DNA from: Desertifilum tharense IPPAS B-1220
Lineage (GTDB): Bacteria; Cyanobacteriota; Cyanobacteriia; Cyanobacteriales; Desertifilaceae
NCBI RefSeq assembly: GCF_001746915.1
Contig: NZ_MJGC01000072.1
Location: 1 to 45,199 of the forward strand
DNA length: 45,199 bases
Direction of reading: 5' to 3'
The notes beneath the pieces were generated by a model. That model saw nothing but the letters and a program-made list of their open reading frames with translations. It was not told the DNA's origin and made no database searches. Position numbers and translations under genes: made by a program. Shown here one piece after another: positions 15,525-24,146 of this stretch (positions are counted from its first letter, which is position 1; each line of letters begins with the position of its first letter).

Positions 15525-16071
15525 TAGGTTGGGTAGAACGCAGTGAAACCCAACATTCCCCGAAAGAGTGTTGGGTCTTGACCCAACCTACAAGAAGACT
15601 TGAAAAACGTAATTTAACTAAGTCACCTTTGATCGCGAATCTGATTAGTAGGTTGGGTAGAACGCAGTGAAACCCAACATTCCCCGAAAGATTGTTGGGT
15701 CTTGATCCAACCTACAAGAAGACTTGAAAAACGTAATTTAACTAAGTCACCTTTGATCGCGAATCTGATTAGTAGGTTGGGTAGAACGCAGTGAAACCCA
15801 ACATTTCTCGAAAGATTGTTGGGTCTTGACCCAACCTACAAGAAGACTTGAAAAACGCAATTTCAGCCAAGTCACCTTTGATCGCAAATCTGATTAGTAG
15901 GTTGGGTAGAACGCAGTGAAACCCAACATTTCTCGAAAGAGTGTTGGGTCTTGACCCAACCTACAAGAAGACTTGAAAAACGCAATTCAACTAAGTCACC
16001 TTTGATCGCGAATCCGATTAGTGAAACCCAACATTTCTCGAAAGAGTGTTGGGTCAAGACCCAACCTACGA
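15468..16071 (+). repeat. tandem array of the YwqG gene 3' end plus a hairpin element
   Basis: Units start at 15468, 15594, 15718, 15842 and 15967, giving a period of 124-126 bp. Each begins with the last codons of the YwqG gene (gaagacttgaaaaacg...) through its stop, followed by the inverted pair 'gtaggttgggt' and 'acccaacctac' around 'gaaacccaacattcc'. The first unit is the gene itself, the next three are full non-coding copies, and the last lacks the left hairpin arm. The hairpin half resembles the 'aggttgggt...acccaacct' elements scattered in many cyanobacterial genomes. Several copies contain 'gatcgcgaat', where a HIP1-like site has arisen. Confidence 0.9.
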
Positions 16072-16092
16072 GAATTTGAATTAGAGGCTGAT

Positions 16093-16761
16093 TTAAGAAT
16101 TTTGACCCGATTTGACCTCAAGCGCCTGATTCGCGGCTTCTAGGGTCTGCTTGGCGGCTTTCTCCTTACGTTCGCTATAGCGATCTGTGAGATAATCGAC
16201 CCGATCGCGGAGTAGGAGGGTGAACTTGTAGAGTTCTTCCATGACATCAACAACGCGATCGCGATAAGCTGAATCTTTCATCGTCCCATCTTCGTGAAAC
16301 TCCTGATACGCCTTCGCCACAGAAGACTGGTTGGGAATGGTGAACATCCGCATCCAGCGTCCCAAAATTCGCATCGCATTCACCGCATTGAACGACTGGG
16401 AACCCCCACTCACCTGCATCACGGCTAAGGTTCGGCCTTGAGTGGGTCTAACTGCGCCTAGACTTAGAGGAATCCAGTCTATCTGATTTTTGAGGATGCC
16501 TGTAATCGTACCGTGCATCTCTGGACTGCTCCAAACCTGACCTTCCGACCATAGGCTTAATTCTCGGAGTTCCTGTACTTTGGGATGCGTATCCGGTACG
16601 CTACCATAAATCGGCAGTTCTCGCGGATCGAAGAAACGCACCTCCGCGCCAAACTCTTCAATAATTCGCGCCGCCTCTTCTGCTAGCAACCGACTGTAGG
16701 AACGTTCTCTTAAGGAACCGTAGAGAAAGAGAATTCTCGGCTTATGCTCAAAGGAAGTCAT
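16093..16761 (-). CDS. arsH: ArsH-type NADPH-dependent FMN reductase
   Basis: A 222-residue flavodoxin-like oxidoreductase. The FMN phosphate loop is YGSLRERSYSRLL (residues about 14-26), with SPEMHGTITGILKNQIDWIP and the ArsH-typical VMQVSGGSQSFNAVNAMRILGRWMRMFTIPNQSSVAKAYQEF. Known ArsH enzymes form tetramers and oxidise trivalent organoarsenicals or reduce quinones and metals with NADPH. No arsR, arsB or arsC neighbour is present, so the role in arsenic resistance is inferred from family only. The C-terminus (KEKAAKQTLEAANQALEVKSGQNS) is an extended charged helix. It starts with ATG at 16761 and is divergent from ndhF. Confidence 0.92.
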   Translation of the reverse strand: MTSFEHKPRILFLYGSLRERSYSRLLAEEAARIIEEFGAEVRFFDPRELPIYGSVPDTHPKVQELRELSLWSEGQVWSSPEMHGTITGILKNQIDWIPLSLGAVRPTQGRTLAVMQVSGGSQSFNAVNAMRILGRWMRMFTIPNQSSVAKAYQEFHEDGTMKDSAYRDRVVDVMEELYKFTLLLRDRVDYLTDRYSERKEKAAKQTLEAANQALEVKSGQNS

Positions 16762-17336
16762 GGGAAAAATTCACAGGTTGCCAGAATTTACCAGTTTTTA
16801 TCTTAAGCGATCGCGCTCAGGGGATGACAACTCCGCAAAATCTCCAGGCTTTCCCCAATCTCCCACAAGATGTTATCTTTCCTGAGAAACCTCTCTCCAT
16901 CCGTGCAAGCTCTGAAATTGCCCTTTGTTTCCATAAAAAGTTTCTATCCTCACCATAGAAAAACCGATCGCTTTGAGACGAGATGGCAAACACAGAGGGG
17001 TGTCAAGGCAGTTTAACCTCGCTGGAATGTAGGTCTGCTGAGGGGTTTCAGCGTTTTCTGGGCTTTATCTATGATAAGCATCGAGAAAATCTATGGTAGG
17101 CGAACTTATTGAATAATAAAGAAATGTTAGAGTAACCATTAAGAAATTATTGATTTCGATTATTTATTTTTGATTCATCGATCGCTAGACTCATAAGGAA
17201 GTCTAGGGGAAATCAATAGTCTTGCAAGGACACGCTATCCGTTGTGCCTTTGCCGATTTTCTCATGCAAGCGAATAACATCCTAATTTTTTTCGCGAGAA
17301 ATAGACAGATTTTAAGAGATTTAAGAGGAAATTACT
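16762..17336. promoter_or_regulatory. arsH-ndhF divergent intergenic region with candidate operator
   Basis: This 575-bp stretch has no convincing gene. It contains AT-rich DNA at 17100-17180 and a 7-bp inverted repeat CTAGACT/AGTCTAG with an 8-base spacer at 17185-17206, 131 bases upstream of the ndhF start, which is a candidate operator or leader hairpin. I looked for the TCAATG-N10-ATCAAT type of NdhR/CcmR site: an ATCAAT is present at 17212-17217 but no partner half-site lies at the right distance. Confidence 0.4.
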
Positions 17337-19160
17337 ATGGCTCAATTGCTCCTAGGGAGCGTTTGGCTAGTCCCTTGCTATGCTTTAATTGGCGGACTGC
17401 TAGCGGCATTTTGGTCGCCAGCCATCTCGCGCAAAACCGGGCCGCGTCCCTCCGGTTATCTCAACGCTTTAATGACTTTTGTAGCGTTTATTCATAGCAG
17501 TTTTGCCTTATCTGCAATTTGGCAGCAACCCGCCCAACATTTATCTTTCACTTGGCTAGAAGCAGCCGGATTAAACCTCACCCTCAATCTAGAAGTTTCT
17601 GCTACGAGTGTAGGTGCAATGGTTCTGGTGACGGGCATTAACCTGTTATCCCAAATCTACGCCATTGGTTACATGGAAATGGACTGGGGATGGGCGAGAT
17701 TTTATTCCCTCCTCGGTTTGTTTGAAGCCGGAATGTGCGGGCTAGCTTTGTGTGAATCCCTGTTTTTCAGCTACGTCATTCTAGAAATTCTCACCCTAGG
17801 GACTTACTTATTAGTCGGCTTGTGGTTCAGCCAGCCGTTAGTGGTAACGGGGGCGAGAGATGCTTTCCTGACCAAACGGGTCGGCGACTTAGTATTATTA
17901 ATGGCGGTTGTCGCCCTGTATCCGCTGGCGGGAACTTGGAATTTTTCCGAACTGGCCCAATGGGCGCAAACAGCCCAACTCGATCCAAAAGTTGCCACCT
18001 TATTAGGATTAGCACTCATTGCCGGGCCGATGGGGAAATGCGCTCAGTTTCCCTTGCATTTGTGGCTAGATGAAGCAATGGAAGGGCCCGTTCCCAGTAC
18101 GATTTTACGGAACTCCGTCGTGGTGACAACCGGGGCTTGGGTTTTAGTTAAGTTAGAACCCGTACTCGCCCTTTCCCCTTGGGTGTTAAAAACCACTGTA
18201 TTTATCGGTGCAGTGACGGCGGTAGGGGCTTCCTTAATTGCGATCGCCCAAATTGATATCAAGCGCATCCTCTCCTACTCCGTCAGCGCCTACATGGGCT
18301 TGGTGTTTATCGCCGTCGGCACTCAACAACCCCACACCGCCTTAATGTTGGTTTTAGGGTTCGCCCTGGCAATGGCCTTATTAGTCATGGTGACAGGCGG
18401 CCTTATTTGGAACAACATCACCCAAGATGTCACCCAGTATGGCGGCTTAGGGTCGCGGCGTCCCATTTCTGCGATCGCCTTCATCGTTGGTAGTTGGGGT
18501 TTAATTGGCTTACCCCCCTTGGGCGAATTCTGGGGACTCTCGCAACTCCTCGAACACCTGTGGCAAACGCAACCCCTCTTAGCGGGCGTGGTTTGTCTCG
18601 TCAATGGCTTAACTGCCTTTAGCCTCACGCGCTTATTCGGGTTGCTGTTTGCGGGTAAACCCACCCAGATGACAGAGCGATCGCCCGAAGTGCATTGGCC
18701 GATGATGTTGCCCACTCTAATCGCAGTAGGCTTTACCCTACACCTTCCCCTCTTACTCTCACAATGGCAACTGATCGCCGGAACAGAAACCTTAACCCTC
18801 ACCTCCGGCATCCTGATCGCCTCTAGTGTAGTCGGCGTCCTCTTCAGCAGCGCCTTCTACCTCAACCGCTATCTCCCGGTTTACTTCCCCAAACCCCTGC
18901 AAGACCTACTGGCTTACGACTTCTACACCGCTCAAATCTATCGAATCAGCGTTGTTTTCGTCGTGGCGATCGTCTCGCGCATCCTCTTTTGGATCGATCG
19001 TTACATCGTCGATGGCTTCGTCAATTTAGTCGGTATCGTCACCGTCTTTGGCGGTCAAAGCTTAAAGTACAACGTTTCCGGTCAAAGTCAATTCTACGCC
19101 TTCACCATCGTTCTCAGCGTTGCCCTCTTCCTGGGAATGTTGGCACTCGGTTTGTCTTAA
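17337..19160 (+). CDS. ndhF: NAD(P)H-quinone oxidoreductase subunit NdhF (CO2-uptake type, NdhF3/F4)
   Basis: A 607-residue membrane protein with 14-16 hydrophobic segments, the antiporter-like NuoL family. The conserved proton-channel region is seen in AFLTKRVGDLVLL and GPMGKCAQFPLHLWLDEAMEGPVPSTILRNSVVVTTGAWVL (about residues 221-265). It is shorter than respiratory NdhF1, as expected of the CO2-uptake variants, and lies directly before ndhD and a CO2 hydration gene. In NDH-1MS or NDH-1MS' these subunits form the distal membrane arm that drives CO2-to-bicarbonate conversion. Whether it is the low-CO2-inducible F3 or the constitutive F4 is not resolved. AAGAGGAAAT precedes the ATG at 17337. 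Confidence 0.93.
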   Translation: MAQLLLGSVWLVPCYALIGGLLAAFWSPAISRKTGPRPSGYLNALMTFVAFIHSSFALSAIWQQPAQHLSFTWLEAAGLNLTLNLEVSATSVGAMVLVTGINLLSQIYAIGYMEMDWGWARFYSLLGLFEAGMCGLALCESLFFSYVILEILTLGTYLLVGLWFSQPLVVTGARDAFLTKRVGDLVLLMAVVALYPLAGTWNFSELAQWAQTAQLDPKVATLLGLALIAGPMGKCAQFPLHLWLDEAMEGPVPSTILRNSVVVTTGAWVLVKLEPVLALSPWVLKTTVFIGAVTAVGASLIAIAQIDIKRILSYSVSAYMGLVFIAVGTQQPHTALMLVLGFALAMALLVMVTGGLIWNNITQDVTQYGGLGSRRPISAIAFIVGSWGLIGLPPLGEFWGLSQLLEHLWQTQPLLAGVVCLVNGLTAFSLTRLFGLLFAGKPTQMTERSPEVHWPMMLPTLIAVGFTLHLPLLLSQWQLIAGTETLTLTSGILIASSVVGVLFSSAFYLNRYLPVYFPKPLQDLLAYDFYTAQIYRISVVFVVAIVSRILFWIDRYIVDGFVNLVGIVTVFGGQSLKYNVSGQSQFYAFTIVLSVALFLGMLALGLS

Positions 19161-19188
19161 TGCCGTCCACCCTTGACCCGATCCAACC

Positions 19189-20688
19189 ATGATATTAAGT
19201 TTTTTAATCGCAATCCCCATAATCGGGGCTATTATCATTAGCCTGTTTCCGGGCAACCGAACAGCCAATCAACTCAGATGGGTTGCGATCGCGATCGCCT
19301 CCCTCCTGATTATCCTGACTGGCGTTGCCCTAACCCAATTTGACCTAAACGCGATCGGCTTCCAGCTCTCAGAATTCTTCCCTTGGATTCCCCAACTCGG
19401 TTTAAGCTATAGCCTAGGCGTCGATGGTCTATCCCTACCTTTAATCGCCCTCACCTCCCTGTTAACCTGGATCGCCATTTACGGCACCGGAGAAGGCGTA
19501 GAAAGACCCCGCCTCTATTATTCCCTCATCCTGCTCGTCAACGCCGGCCTGACCGGAGCCTTCGCCGCCCAAAACCTGCTCCTGTTCATCCTATTCTACG
19601 AACTCGAACTCATCCCCCTGTACTTATTAATCGCCATTTGGGGCGGCGAAAAACGCGGTTATGCGGCCACCAAATTCCTAATCTACACCGCCGTTTCCGG
19701 CATCTTAGTCTTAGCCGCCTTCTTAGGCATGGCGTGGCTGTCGCACTCCTTCAGCTTCGACTACAACGCCATCATCACCCAAGGCTTCCCCCTCACCGCC
19801 CAACTAATCCTACTCACCCTGTTATTAGTCGGATTTGGGATTAAAATTCCCCTAGTTCCCCTGCATACCTGGCTGCCCGATGCTTACGTCGAAGCCTCTC
19901 CCCCCGTCGCCATCTTACTCGGCGGCATCTTAGCCAAACTGGGAACCTACGGCCTGATTCGCTTTGGGATGCAACTGTTCCCCGAAGCTTGGGCCACCGT
20001 TGCACCCGCATTAGCCATCATCGGCGTCGTCAGCGTCTTGTATGGGGCACTGACTGCGATCGCCCAACAAGATATTAAACGCATGGTCGCCTATAGTTCC
20101 ATCGGTCACATGGGCTATATCGTCATCGCCGCCGCCGCCACCACCTCCCTCAGCCTCCTGGGTGCCGTTACCCAAATGGTCAGCCACGGCCTCATTCTCG
20201 CCATCCTCTTCTATCTCATTGGGATTATCGAAGTCAAAGTTGGCACCCGCGAACTCAACGTCCTCAACGGCCTAATGAACCCCATTCGCGGCTTACCCCT
20301 AATTAGCGCCCTCCTCGTTCTCGGCGGCATGGCCAGCGCTGGAATTCCCGGCTTAGTCGGCTTCATCGCAGAATTCATGGTCTTTCAAGGCAGCTTTGCC
20401 ACCTTCCCCTGGATCACCCTCCTGTGCATCATCGCCTCCGGGTTAACCGCCGTTTACTTCGTCATCCTCATTAACCGCACCTGCTTCGGCAAATTAGACA
20501 ACGCCACCGCCTACTATCCCAAAGTCCACCTCAGCGAACGCATCCCCGCCTTAATTCTCGCCGCCCTCATCTTCTTCCTCGGCGTTCAACCCACCTGGCT
20601 CGTCCGTTGGAGCGAACCCACCACCACCGCCCTAGTCGCCACCCTCAACGCAGCCCAAGCCGTTGAAATTGCCCAAGCGAGAGAGTGA
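19189..20688 (+). CDS. ndhD: NAD(P)H-quinone oxidoreductase subunit NdhD (CO2-uptake type, NdhD3/D4)
   Basis: A 499-residue polytopic subunit of the NuoM/NdhD family. Signature segments include GVDGLSLPLIALTSLL (about residues 80-100), LFYELELIPLYLLIAIWGGEKR with the proton-path glutamate, PLHTWLPDAYVEASPPVAILLGGILAKLGTYGLIR, and QQDIKRMVAYSSIGHMGYI. It forms the membrane arm together with the upstream ndhF, from which it is separated by 28 bases, so the two are co-transcribed. The ATG at 19189 is followed at once by a membrane helix (MILSFLIAIPIIGAIII). It ends exactly at a heptamer repeat island that separates it from its third partner gene. Confidence 0.95.
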   Translation: MILSFLIAIPIIGAIIISLFPGNRTANQLRWVAIAIASLLIILTGVALTQFDLNAIGFQLSEFFPWIPQLGLSYSLGVDGLSLPLIALTSLLTWIAIYGTGEGVERPRLYYSLILLVNAGLTGAFAAQNLLLFILFYELELIPLYLLIAIWGGEKRGYAATKFLIYTAVSGILVLAAFLGMAWLSHSFSFDYNAIITQGFPLTAQLILLTLLLVGFGIKIPLVPLHTWLPDAYVEASPPVAILLGGILAKLGTYGLIRFGMQLFPEAWATVAPALAIIGVVSVLYGALTAIAQQDIKRMVAYSSIGHMGYIVIAAAATTSLSLLGAVTQMVSHGLILAILFYLIGIIEVKVGTRELNVLNGLMNPIRGLPLISALLVLGGMASAGIPGLVGFIAEFMVFQGSFATFPWITLLCIIASGLTAVYFVILINRTCFGKLDNATAYYPKVHLSERIPALILAALIFFLGVQPTWLVRWSEPTTTALVATLNAAQAVEIAQARE

Positions 20689-20985
20689 GGGGAAGAAGGG
20701 AATTGGGAGTTAGGAGTTGGGAGTTGGGGGAAGAAGGATGGGGGGATGGGGGGAATGAAGACAAATTTCCACCTACTTAACACTAACTTCCTCACCCGGA
20801 ACACGGAATAGCGCTTCGCACTCCTGCTAGCTACGGAACAAGCGCACTCTCTTCCCTCTCTCTTTTCTTCCCCAACCCCCAACTCCCAACTCCCAACTCC
20901 CTCTTCTTCCCCACTCAGCACTCAGCACTTTACACTCAGCACTTAGAGAAGCACTCAGCACTTTAAACTCAGCACTTTAAGAAAG
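20689..20985. repeat. heptamer repeat island 3, inside the ndhF-ndhD-CO2 hydration cluster
   Basis: The G-arm at about 20690-20756 has GGGAGTT heptamers and G5-G6 runs. The centre (20757-20860) holds GCTACGGAACAAGC at 20830-20843. The C-arm at about 20860-20910 is the reverse complement in type (CCCAACT heptamers), then ACTCAGC repeats to 20985. The arms can fold back on each other. The centre shares several blocks with island 4 at 22286-22632. Confidence 0.85.
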
Positions 20986-20987
20986 AC

Positions 20988-22274
20988 ATGGACACTTTAA
21001 CAAAACCGACCCTTCCCCCTTCGCAACATGAGTTTGCAGACGTTATTCACCGTCTGGAAGCTGGAGGCGCAATGCTTCCCGATACGCCAGAGAACTTAAT
21101 GCAGATTATCGGAATTTATAAAGCCTATGCAGTTCCGATGGACTTCTACTGGCGCGACTTACTTTATATTGCTGAACGCGTCTTTTTAGACCCCTTTCCC
21201 TTCTTTAAATACTTCCTGCCCCAAGAATATCTCGACCTGCACAATCACTATGCAGGCGATGATGCTGAATTGCGCGTTTGGCGTGGAGAAGCCACCGCCC
21301 ACCCGGAACTGTTAGCCTTTATCGAGAAAGGCGAAGCCGGAAAAATGCCCAAACTCCTGCATCACCTCTGGCACGATCGCATTAACATGGAATTTGCCGA
21401 AGCCTGTATGCGAGCCATGTATTGGCATCGAGGAATGGGCGGCAAATTTGACCCCTACTTAGACACAGACGAATATAAAGCCAACGCAGACCGGGCGATT
21501 CGGGCTTATTTCAAGTACAATCCCGCGATGCTAGGTTTATATAAACTCTTCCCAGAAATGTTCATCGAACAATGTCGCCAGATGTCCTACTATGCCAATC
21601 TGGGCTTATTCTGGGAAGTCATGGCTCCTGTCTTTTTCGAGATGTCGGATCTCTATGATGAAGGGAAACTGACCTCAGTACCGGAGGCAATGAACTTTTT
21701 AGTGAATGGGATTTTTGCCGTTGCCAGTCGTCCGATTTACCATCACGTTTATATTCGCGGCGAGTGTTACGAAATTATCCCCAAATCTAAAGGGTTTGTT
21801 TGGCTATACGAAGCCGCCTTGCCCTATGTGGAAGCCGTCTTTTATCGGACTGCACCGTTCCGAGGCACCAAGTCCTATAACGCTCAAGCGCAACAAGTCC
21901 CCCAAGATCAAAAAGACTTTCACTATGGCATTCTCTACGCCGATGTCTTCCCCGTAGGGACAGCCGGAATTCCGCCAACGCTGCTGATGCAAGATATGTT
22001 GCACTTCCTACCGCCCTATCTGGTGGACTACTATAAAAAATATTGCCGAGGCGAGGACGATACATTAATCCAATTGGGGATTAGTTTCCAGCGTTCGATG
22101 TATTGCGTGACCTCTGCGGTGATTCAAGCCTTGCGAACTGCGACGTTACATCCCCTAGACGATCCTAATCCAGAACATCTCCAAGCCAATCGCGCCTTCT
22201 TTGAGATGCAGTTAGACCGCTTTAAGCGCCCCGAAGCTCGTCTGCGCGATATCCAACACCAAGACTATAGGTAA
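20988..22274 (+). CDS. CO2 hydration protein (CupA/CupB, ChpY/ChpX family)
   Basis: A 428-residue soluble protein of the cyanobacteria-specific CO2 hydration family. It associates with the NdhD/NdhF distal arm on the cytoplasmic face of the thylakoid NDH-1 complex and, with a zinc site, converts CO2 to bicarbonate. Family landmarks are the strongly conserved LEAGGAMLPDTPENLMQIIGIYKAYAVPMDFYW near the N-terminus, FPFFKYFLPQEYLDLHNHYAGDDAELR, LLHHLWHDRINMEFAEACMR and GISFQRSMYCVTSAVIQALR. The histidines and cysteines in HNHYAGDD, LLHHLWHD and SMYCVTS are candidate metal ligands. No cupS-like gene follows. AAGAAAG lies before the ATG at 20988. A 299-bp repeat island separates it from ndhD. Confidence 0.94.
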   Translation: MDTLTKPTLPPSQHEFADVIHRLEAGGAMLPDTPENLMQIIGIYKAYAVPMDFYWRDLLYIAERVFLDPFPFFKYFLPQEYLDLHNHYAGDDAELRVWRGEATAHPELLAFIEKGEAGKMPKLLHHLWHDRINMEFAEACMRAMYWHRGMGGKFDPYLDTDEYKANADRAIRAYFKYNPAMLGLYKLFPEMFIEQCRQMSYYANLGLFWEVMAPVFFEMSDLYDEGKLTSVPEAMNFLVNGIFAVASRPIYHHVYIRGECYEIIPKSKGFVWLYEAALPYVEAVFYRTAPFRGTKSYNAQAQQVPQDQKDFHYGILYADVFPVGTAGIPPTLLMQDMLHFLPPYLVDYYKKYCRGEDDTLIQLGISFQRSMYCVTSAVIQALRTATLHPLDDPNPEHLQANRAFFEMQLDRFKRPEARLRDIQHQDYR

Positions 22275-22285
22275 GTTCTTGTAGA

Positions 22286-22632
22286 GGGTGGGGGGGAAGA
22301 GGGAATTGGGAGTTGGGAGTTGGGGGTTGGGGAATAAGAGGGAATTGGGAGTTGGGAGTTGGGGGTTGGGGGAAGAAGAGGATGGGGGGATGGGGAGATG
22401 GGGGGAATGAAGGTAAATTGGCTATTGTTCTCGATATTTACTCAGAACTCAGCACAAACTTCCTGACTTGGAACAGCGCTACTTGGCATTTAAGCTACGG
22501 AACAAGCACCCTCTGTTCTTCACTCAGCACTCTCTTCCTTCTCTCTCCTCTTCCCTAACCCCCAACTCCTAATTCCTAATTCCCTTCTTCCCCACTCAGC
22601 ACTCAGCACTTTACACTCAGCACTTCAAACTC
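22286..22632. repeat. heptamer repeat island 4
   Basis: The long G-arm at about 22286-22408 has repeated GGGAGTT and GGGGGTT heptamers in two near-identical blocks, followed by a centre (22409-22545) with GCTACGGAACAAGC at 22494-22507 and 'aacttcctgacttggaac'. The C-arm of CCCAACT and ACTCAGC units ends at 22632, where ACTCAGC provides the stop codon of the pentapeptide gene. Confidence 0.85.
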
Positions 22633-23905
22633 AGCGTCCTAATAGATTTGGAATTCCAGCACAACCGCCGGGAATTGTGGCTCTAGAGGCTTCGCCGCAC
22701 CAGGCGCAGCAGTAGTGGCGCTGTTCTTCGGAGAGATTTTTGACCCCTGTAAAATCAATGCGTTCAACTACTGCCCCGGTATACTGTCCGGTTCTGTAGT
22801 TAGGGGGTTCGTTGCGGCTGCGGGGAGAGGCGGTTTCTAAAACCCCATAAAAGAAGCGGGTGCCTTTTACGTCGGTATAGCTTAAATTGGCTTCATATAA
22901 AACGGTTCTAGCTAAGTTGGCTTTGGCTAGGTCGCAGTAACTGAGATTGGTTCTAATAAAGTACGCGTCGCTTAAATCAGTCCAGCGCAAGTCGGTACCT
23001 GAAAGGTTGGTGTTGGCTAACATGACGCCTAATTCGATGACGCAGACGCCGTTTTCTCGGTCTTCTTGATATCCCCCGTTGCCATCTAAAATGGGTCGTC
23101 CTAGATGATAGTCGCGTTTTAGGGGCGTGAGTAAATTAGATTGGGAAAGGAAACGCAAGACTTTGGCTTTTCCGGCAGCATCGACGCTGGCTAAGATGGC
23201 GGCAGTGCGACCTTCAGCAAAGGCGCGTTCTTGGGGCCAGTCTTCGAGCATTCCTTCATCGTCTAAGGCAAGGTCAGAAATGCCTTGGAAGTAGGCGTCG
23301 ATGGTTTGCTGTTGGGTAATGATGTTTTGTTGAATGGTTAAGTCTCTCGAAATGACGTATTGTCGCCAAGCGATGTAAACGGCAAGGACGGCAATCATAA
23401 TTTGTCCGAGTGCGCCTACCCATTCTGCCCAAGAACCAAATTCATCCCAGGTGGTACGCCTCAGCCAGTTGCTAATACTGCGGTAGACGCCGATGAATTT
23501 GAATAAGCCTAGGGTGGCAACAAATAGGGCCAGAAAACCGAGAATTTGGGCGCGTTGTTCGGGTAAGAGGTCGTTGACTTGGCTGGCGATGACGGGCCAA
23601 ATGAGCCGCAGGGAAACCAGGATGGCAATTAAGGTTGCGCTCATGCCAATCCAGTAATTATCAAGGATGATGCCGACAAACATGACGGCGATCGCGATCG
23701 TGACTGCCCAACTACTCAAATTCCGGGTATCCTTTTGTTGGGAAGGAAGGGGTTCCCAATTTCTGAGCATCGATGAGGCCATCATTTGTTCGGCTTGCCG
23801 CTGGCGCATATCGATGGCGGCGCGTCCGTTGGGAGAGGGCGAATCGGGCATCAAGCTAGACTGAGGAGGAGTGGATTCTGGTGGCATACAGGCTCTAAGC
23901 AGCAT
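22631..23905 (-). CDS. pentapeptide-repeat membrane protein
   Basis: About 424 residues. An N-terminal soluble Pro/Ser-rich part is followed by three or four membrane helices (about 65-110, 125-145 and 165-185 from the ATG), then a cytoplasmic or lumenal part. Residues 290-370 carry pentapeptide repeats (ANTNLSGTDLRWTDLSDAYF, NLSYCDLAKANLARTVL) that form a right-handed quadrilateral helix. The last 40 residues contain a Cys pair (CCAWC). Function is unknown; such proteins are abundant in cyanobacteria. The start is uncertain: ATG at 23905 or 23887, with a TTG at 23935 in the same frame. The stop codon lies in a heptamer repeat. Confidence 0.8.
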   Translation of the reverse strand: MLLRACMPPESTPPQSSLMPDSPSPNGRAAIDMRQRQAEQMMASSMLRNWEPLPSQQKDTRNLSSWAVTIAIAVMFVGIILDNYWIGMSATLIAILVSLRLIWPVIASQVNDLLPEQRAQILGFLALFVATLGLFKFIGVYRSISNWLRRTTWDEFGSWAEWVGALGQIMIAVLAVYIAWRQYVISRDLTIQQNIITQQQTIDAYFQGISDLALDDEGMLEDWPQERAFAEGRTAAILASVDAAGKAKVLRFLSQSNLLTPLKRDYHLGRPILDGNGGYQEDRENGVCVIELGVMLANTNLSGTDLRWTDLSDAYFIRTNLSYCDLAKANLARTVLYEANLSYTDVKGTRFFYGVLETASPRSRNEPPNYRTGQYTGAVVERIDFTGVKNLSEEQRHYCCAWCGEASRATIPGGCAGIPNLLGR

Positions 23906-24146
23906 TGGTTCTAGGCTGACACAAATTTTAGCCAAACTCGCGCAAGAATAGCAGTTGCTGCTGCTGCAATCTGATGGAGAGGGCGGCGTTCGTTTAGGAT
24001 GGTTGGAAGAAGATCGATTTCAGGAGCAATCCTGATTGACGGACTCCCACGCGGCACAGGAGTTTCATTGAGCGCAACCTTTTGCTTCAGGATTGGCTCG
24101 ATACAATCTAAGATCGGCAAGCTAGCGTATCAGAGTTTGAGGAAAG

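Noticed and set aside
15468..16071. Tandem array resembling a CRISPR or a coding repeat
   Set aside because: Units are 124-126 bp without unique spacers, and derive from the gene end plus a hairpin; frames through it on either strand are incidental.
17196..17217. NdhR/CcmR binding site before ndhF
   Set aside because: The ATCAAT half-site is present but no TCAATG lies 10 bases upstream.
17222..17497. 91-codon frame starting before ndhF
   Set aside because: It overlaps the ndhF start in another frame and has no recognisable domain.
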